Positions 29,514 to 33,132 of a stretch of DNA of 33,132 bases are shown here, in pieces. The notes under the pieces were generated by a model. That model ran no database searches, was not told where the DNA came from, and saw only the letters and a list, made by a program, of their open reading frames with translations. The stretch is from Clostridiales bacterium (lineage in GTDB: Bacteria; Bacillota; Clostridia; Caldicoprobacterales; UBA3941): assembly GCA_012518535.1 (NCBI GenBank), contig JAAYRX010000003.1:1-33132 (forward strand). The letters run 5' to 3'. The position numbers and the translations under genes are program-made. Numbering within the stretch: the first letter of the stretch is position 1; the number at the start of each line of letters is the position of its first letter.

Positions 29514-30485
29514 TCAATGCATGAAACGCCGGGATTCTTCCAATGAGATATCCTTATGCAGAGCCGAATTTAATCCATCAGATATAATCTGTGATATATT
29601 GTCTATTAGCATGTCCACTTCTTTTGGCGTTACAACCAGATCACCCAGTCCCTGGCTCAGGACCTCATTGACCATGGCATCCAATTGGCTCTCCGGCATC
29701 TCCCTGATTATTTTGTAGAATGCCGTGCCAGGTGCCGTGTGTTTGGAGAATTCTTCAATTAACATTTCCAAGGAATCTCTTCCTATAGTGTGTGCATACA
29801 CTACCGTGGGAACACCTATGGCTATGGTTTTAATGCCAAGACTCTGCTCGTTTATTCCCATCCTTTTATTCCCTATGCCAGATCCCGGGCTTATACCCGT
29901 GTCTGCAATTTGGATAGTGGTACCTATTCGTTGAGTCTTGCGTGATGCCAGGGCATCTACAACGATTACTAAATCAGGCTTAATCCTGTCGACTAAACCC
30001 TTAACGATTTCACCTGTTTCTATACCTGTTATCCCCAACACGCCCGGCGCTATGGCACACACTGGCCGAACCCGCTCATCAACCTGATCTGGTATCAACT
30101 CAATAACATGACGTGTAATCAGCATCCTATCTACTACCTTCGGACCTAATGAATCCGGTGTAATATTCCAATTGCCGAGTCCAACCACCAGTATATTACT
30201 TTCCTTACTCAAATCTACCAGAGTTTTAATCTCCTGGCTTAGCTTTAGACTAACTTGTTCGGCAAATTCCATATCACCGTATTTTATGTCCTCAGCCTCT
30301 ATAGTAATATAGGTCCCCATAGGTTTCCCAATTTTGGTTTCACCTGCAGGGCTGGTAATCCTAACCCGTGTTATCCCTATACCTTCACTTACATAATTCT
30401 CACTTTCGATTCCTTCCAAATCATTGCTTTGCTGTCCGTATAGCTCTCTGGCCTCCATGGCCAGATCTGTTCTAATGCTGGTCAA
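29514..30485 (-). CDS. gpr: GPR spore germination endopeptidase
   Basis: SIRTDLAMEARELYG; LVVGLGNWNITPDSLGPKVVDRMLITRHV; ISPGSGIGNKRMGINEQSLGIKTIAIGVPTVV; GAGAGGTG precedes TTG 30485. Confidence 0.95.
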   Translation of the reverse strand: MTSIRTDLAMEARELYGQQSNDLEGIESENYVSEGIGITRVRITSPAGETKIGKPMGTYITIEAEDIKYGDMEFAEQVSLKLSQEIKTLVDLSKESNILVVGLGNWNITPDSLGPKVVDRMLITRHVIELIPDQVDERVRPVCAIAPGVLGITGIETGEIVKGLVDRIKPDLVIVVDALASRKTQRIGTTIQIADTGISPGSGIGNKRMGINEQSLGIKTIAIGVPTVVYAHTIGRDSLEMLIEEFSKHTAPGTAFYKIIREMPESQLDAMVNEVLSQGLGDLVVTPKEVDMLIDNISQIISDGLNSALHKDISLEESRRFMH

Positions 30486-30678
30486 TATCTTCACCTCTCA
30501 AAATTAATGAATTGTTTAGGTTCCTGGACTTTTTAACAGGAAATAGGTTAGTTCGATATTTTCATGTCTCACCCTGATTGCGATTAGAAAATCCATATTT
30601 CCATATCCCTATATTGACCACCTGTTAAATTTTTATACGATTACAACCTGGTAAACGGTCAAAAATACTACAATCCAC

Positions 30679-30707
30679 TTGCCTTTTCCCATCTCCCATG
30701 ATAAAAT
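30679..30707 (+). promoter_or_regulatory. Putative sigma-A promoter of rpsT
   Basis: TTGCCT (30679-30684) - 17 nt - TAAAAT (30702-30707). Confidence 0.6.
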
Positions 30708-30741
30708 TAATTTCGTTGAATCAATCAAGGAGGTGAATTAT

Positions 30742-31008
30742 TTGGCTAACATAAAATCTTCAATGAAAAGAATAAAGATTGCAAATACCAGAACTTTGCG
30801 AAACAAGTCAATAAAATCCGGCTTTAGAAGTGCCATTAAAAAATTGGAGACAGCCATTTCTGAAGGTGATTTGGATAAGGCCCGTACCCTATATCCGGAG
30901 GTCAGTAGTAAATTGGACAAAGCTGCTGCAAAGGGCGTACTCCATAAAAATGCCGCTGCCAGGAAGAAATCCAAGCTGGCTTTAAAACTAAAAATGGCTC
31001 AAGAATAA
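30742..31008 (+). CDS. rpsT: 30S ribosomal protein S20, TTG start
   Basis: (L/M)ANIKSSMKRIKIANTRTLRNKSIKSGFRSAIKKLE; AAGGAGGTGAATTAT precedes TTG 30742 (ORF track start 30679 lies inside the putative promoter). Confidence 0.95.
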   Translation: MANIKSSMKRIKIANTRTLRNKSIKSGFRSAIKKLETAISEGDLDKARTLYPEVSSKLDKAAAKGVLHKNAAARKKSKLALKLKMAQE

Positions 31009-31025
31009 CTGGTTATTTTATGGCA

Positions 31026-31052
31026 AAAAGCTTCCCGGGGATGGAAGCTTTT
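31026..31052 (+). terminator. Intrinsic terminator of rpsT
   Basis: AAAAGCTTCC (31026-31035) / GGAAGCTTTT (31043-31052), followed by GTTGTATTTAT. Confidence 0.7.
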
Positions 31053-31117
31053 GTTGTATTTATATATTGGTTTAAAAAATATCCCAAAATATTTAATAAA
31101 TAATTATAGGTGTTTAG

Positions 31118-32131
31118 TTACTGACTACACATCTTAATTATGATGAGTTCCAGACCCATTATGTCTTGAACCCTGCCCATCTTTATCCCATAATCTACCC
31201 TTAAGCATAAGTCCAATCCTCTTTTAAGCTGTTCTATGGTAAAGTTTCTGCCTTGGGACAGGCATTTTTTCACTACGAACAATCTCTGTTTTAACTTAGT
31301 GGCTATTGCTTCATAAGTATACCCCATATTATGATAGCTCTTGGATTGAAGTATCAATCTAAACTGCCTGGCGATCATTGCCAGAATTGGTTGTATAGCT
31401 TGTCCTCTCCCATAAATCAGGTTACCCAATACCATCAAAGCTTCATCAGCCTTCTTTTCTCCAATAGCATCAACCAATTTAAAAATACTCTGCTCCAATG
31501 TAGGTATTATTACTTGTTCCATAGCCTCACGGTCAATGTCTTTACGTTCTCCTATGTATGAAATTAGTTTTTTTAGTTCGTTTGATATTTCTTCTAAATT
31601 ATTGCCCACAAGATCAATCAAATATCTGGCATCACTATAGGCAATCCTTTTACCCTGCCTTTCTACGGTCTGGTTAATCCAAGTATAGAGTTCCCTATCA
31701 TTAAGATGCTGAAATTCCAAAGCCTTACCTGTTCTATTGATATACCTGTATATTTTCTTCCTCTTATCAATAGTACCACGACAATACAAGATCAGGCAGG
31801 TAGTTTCGGACATGTTCTTTATATAATCCAAAAACCTGTTTTCATCTACATCACCATCGGGCTTCCCATTCAAAACTGAAAGATCCTTTACTATTACCAA
31901 TCTTTTATCAGCCATAAAGGGCAGGGTTTCGCATGCGTTAACTATGGTATCTAAGTCAACTTGACTACCATCTATCTGGGTATAGTTTAGATCCTTAAGA
32001 TGTGGATCTACCAAGGCCTCTATCGTTTGGTGCAGGGCTTGTTGTTTAACATATTCTTCCTCGCCAAAAAAAAGATAGACGCCTTGCCAGCCACCTGCCT
32101 TTATTTCTCTAAAGATCCTGCGATAATCCAT
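31118..32131 (-). CDS. holA: DNA polymerase III subunit delta
   Basis: GVYLFFGEEEYVKQQAL, LPFMADKRLVIVKDL, IFKLVDAIGEKKADEALMVLGNLI; convergent with rpsT. Confidence 0.93.
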   Translation of the reverse strand: MDYRRIFREIKAGGWQGVYLFFGEEEYVKQQALHQTIEALVDPHLKDLNYTQIDGSQVDLDTIVNACETLPFMADKRLVIVKDLSVLNGKPDGDVDENRFLDYIKNMSETTCLILYCRGTIDKRKKIYRYINRTGKALEFQHLNDRELYTWINQTVERQGKRIAYSDARYLIDLVGNNLEEISNELKKLISYIGERKDIDREAMEQVIIPTLEQSIFKLVDAIGEKKADEALMVLGNLIYGRGQAIQPILAMIARQFRLILQSKSYHNMGYTYEAIATKLKQRLFVVKKCLSQGRNFTIEQLKRGLDLCLRVDYGIKMGRVQDIMGLELIIIKMCSQ

Positions 32132-32179
32132 ACTCTTCCCCCTAAACTTAACTAAGAATTGGTATCTGGACTGCCTGAT

Positions 32180-32560
32180 CTATAAATAATACCTGCCACC
32201 GACAGATTGGAATGCATTAGGGATATGATTAAGCATCGGCTGCCCGGATCTTCCAGGCATAACCTCTACTACATCAAAACGAAAAGGGGCTTCATATAAA
32301 CCCTTCTCCTTGATATAGATTGAGGCCATCTGAATATATTTTTCTTGCTTCCTCCTGCCTATAGCTTCTATAGGAAAACCATATGCGGCGGAGGTTCTGG
32401 TCTTTACCTCAACAAATACCAGACATCCTCCATCTAGGGCAATTATATCAATCTCTCCCAATTTACAGCGATAGTTCTTTTCCCGTATAACAAAACCTTG
32501 ATCCTCCAAATAGTCCCTGGCCTGCCTTTCTCCCCATCTTCCCAGCTCTATACGATTCAT
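32180..32560 (-). CDS. UPF0102 family protein (YraN-like endonuclease fold)
   Basis: LGRWGERQARDYLEDQGFVIREKNYRCKLGEIDIIALDGGCLVFVEVKTRTSAAYGFPIEAI; start ATG 32560 with GGAGAT upstream. Confidence 0.95.
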   Translation of the reverse strand: MNRIELGRWGERQARDYLEDQGFVIREKNYRCKLGEIDIIALDGGCLVFVEVKTRTSAAYGFPIEAIGRRKQEKYIQMASIYIKEKGLYEAPFRFDVVEVMPGRSGQPMLNHIPNAFQSVGGRYYL

Positions 32561-32725
32561 TCTTTTATCTCCAAGTCTTATTTGCGACAACTCTAGAAGC
32601 TTATAAAGCATTTACTAATACATGCAAATAGTCGCAGATATTGTTTATTCCATCTGGCATCAGTAGGTATCACATGAAGTTAACTAATTACCTAATCTTT
32701 TCTACCAAGAATAGTTAGGGTTCCA

Positions 32726-33132
32726 CTAGTCTATAAACTTATGAATAAAGCTACGCCTATGAATAGGGCATGGACCAATCTGCCTTATTATATCGATGTG
32801 GCTACCGGTCCCATACCCCTTATGCTTATTAAAGCCATACTGGGGATATTCCCTATGCCACTCGGCCATTTCTCTATCTCTAATTACCTTCGCAACGATT
32901 GAAGCAGCCGCTATAGAATGAGAGCGACTATCTCCTTTTATAAGCGGGATATAGGGAACTGTAAAGTTACCATCCATAGCATCCACCAATAGAAAATCTA
33001 TATCTGGATAACATTGGGACACAGCATGCTCCATAGCGGTACGGGTGGCCTCTAAAATATTGATCCTGTCGATTTCCACCGGGTCAACACGGCCTATACC
33101 TACTGTTTTCGCCTTTTTCATAATCAACTCAA
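32726..33132 (-). CDS. rnhB: Ribonuclease HII, C-terminal part (5' end outside window)
   Basis: VGIGRVDPVEIDRINILEATRTAM, SHSIAAASIVAKVIRDREM, YGFNKHKGYGTGSH; frame stays open to the window edge, N-terminal catalytic motif absent. Confidence 0.95.
   Translation of the reverse strand, partial: ELIMKKAKTVGIGRVDPVEIDRINILEATRTAMEHAVSQCYPDIDFLLVDAMDGNFTVPYIPLIKGDSRSHSIAAASIVAKVIRDREMAEWHREYPQYGFNKHKGYGTGSHIDIIRQIGPCPIHRRSFIHKFID

Noticed and set aside
30485-30600. Possible sigma-G promoter upstream of gpr
   Set aside because: I looked for GYATR-N16-18-CATnnTA on the minus strand and found only partial matches (e.g. CATGAAAATA without a properly spaced -35)
32612-32725. yraN-rnhB spacer as a possible ncRNA or regulatory region
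   Set aside because: AT-rich 114-nt spacer with no strong hairpin or promoter; nothing to support a call
1-33132. Defence systems, mobile elements, CRISPR arrays, biosynthetic clusters
   Set aside because: No transposase, integrase, nuclease/helicase cluster, direct-repeat array or biosynthetic gene seen; every long minus-strand gene matches a conserved core family

Overview
The window is almost entirely a conserved chromosomal core region of a low-GC, spore-forming Firmicute (Clostridia-like). The lineage is inferred from yqfC/yqfD/gpr, HrcA/CIRCE and the gene order. On the minus strand, in transcription order, I read: rnhB (cut by the window edge), yraN, holA, then (past plus-strand rpsT) gpr, lepA, hemW, hrcA-grpE-dnaK-dnaJ, prmA, rsmE, mtaB, HIT, rpsU, nfeD, a small membrane protein, yqfC, yqfD, phoH, 7TM-HD phosphodiesterase (pgpH type), ybeY, a dgkA-PAP2 fusion, cdd, era, yqzL, recO, ppdK. 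A COG4586-type ABC ATPase lies at the left edge. Plus-strand genes are vanW-like, ykvI-like and rpsT. I found no mobile element, CRISPR array, tRNA, rRNA or phage. I see no clear novel multi-gene system. The points worth a second look are small-scale: a possible 17-codon leader ORF with nested palindromes overlapping the prmA start, an nfeD locus with no flotillin gene but a small uncharacterised membrane protein, a kinase-phosphatase fusion with variant PAP2 motifs, a gpr-lepA spacer with a split open frame where spoIIP is often found, inverted repeats in the heat-shock operon spacers, paired palindromes in the ABC/vanW divergent region, and many TTG/GTG starts that the ORF track does not place correctly. 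Product calls come from recognising family motifs by eye, with no database search.
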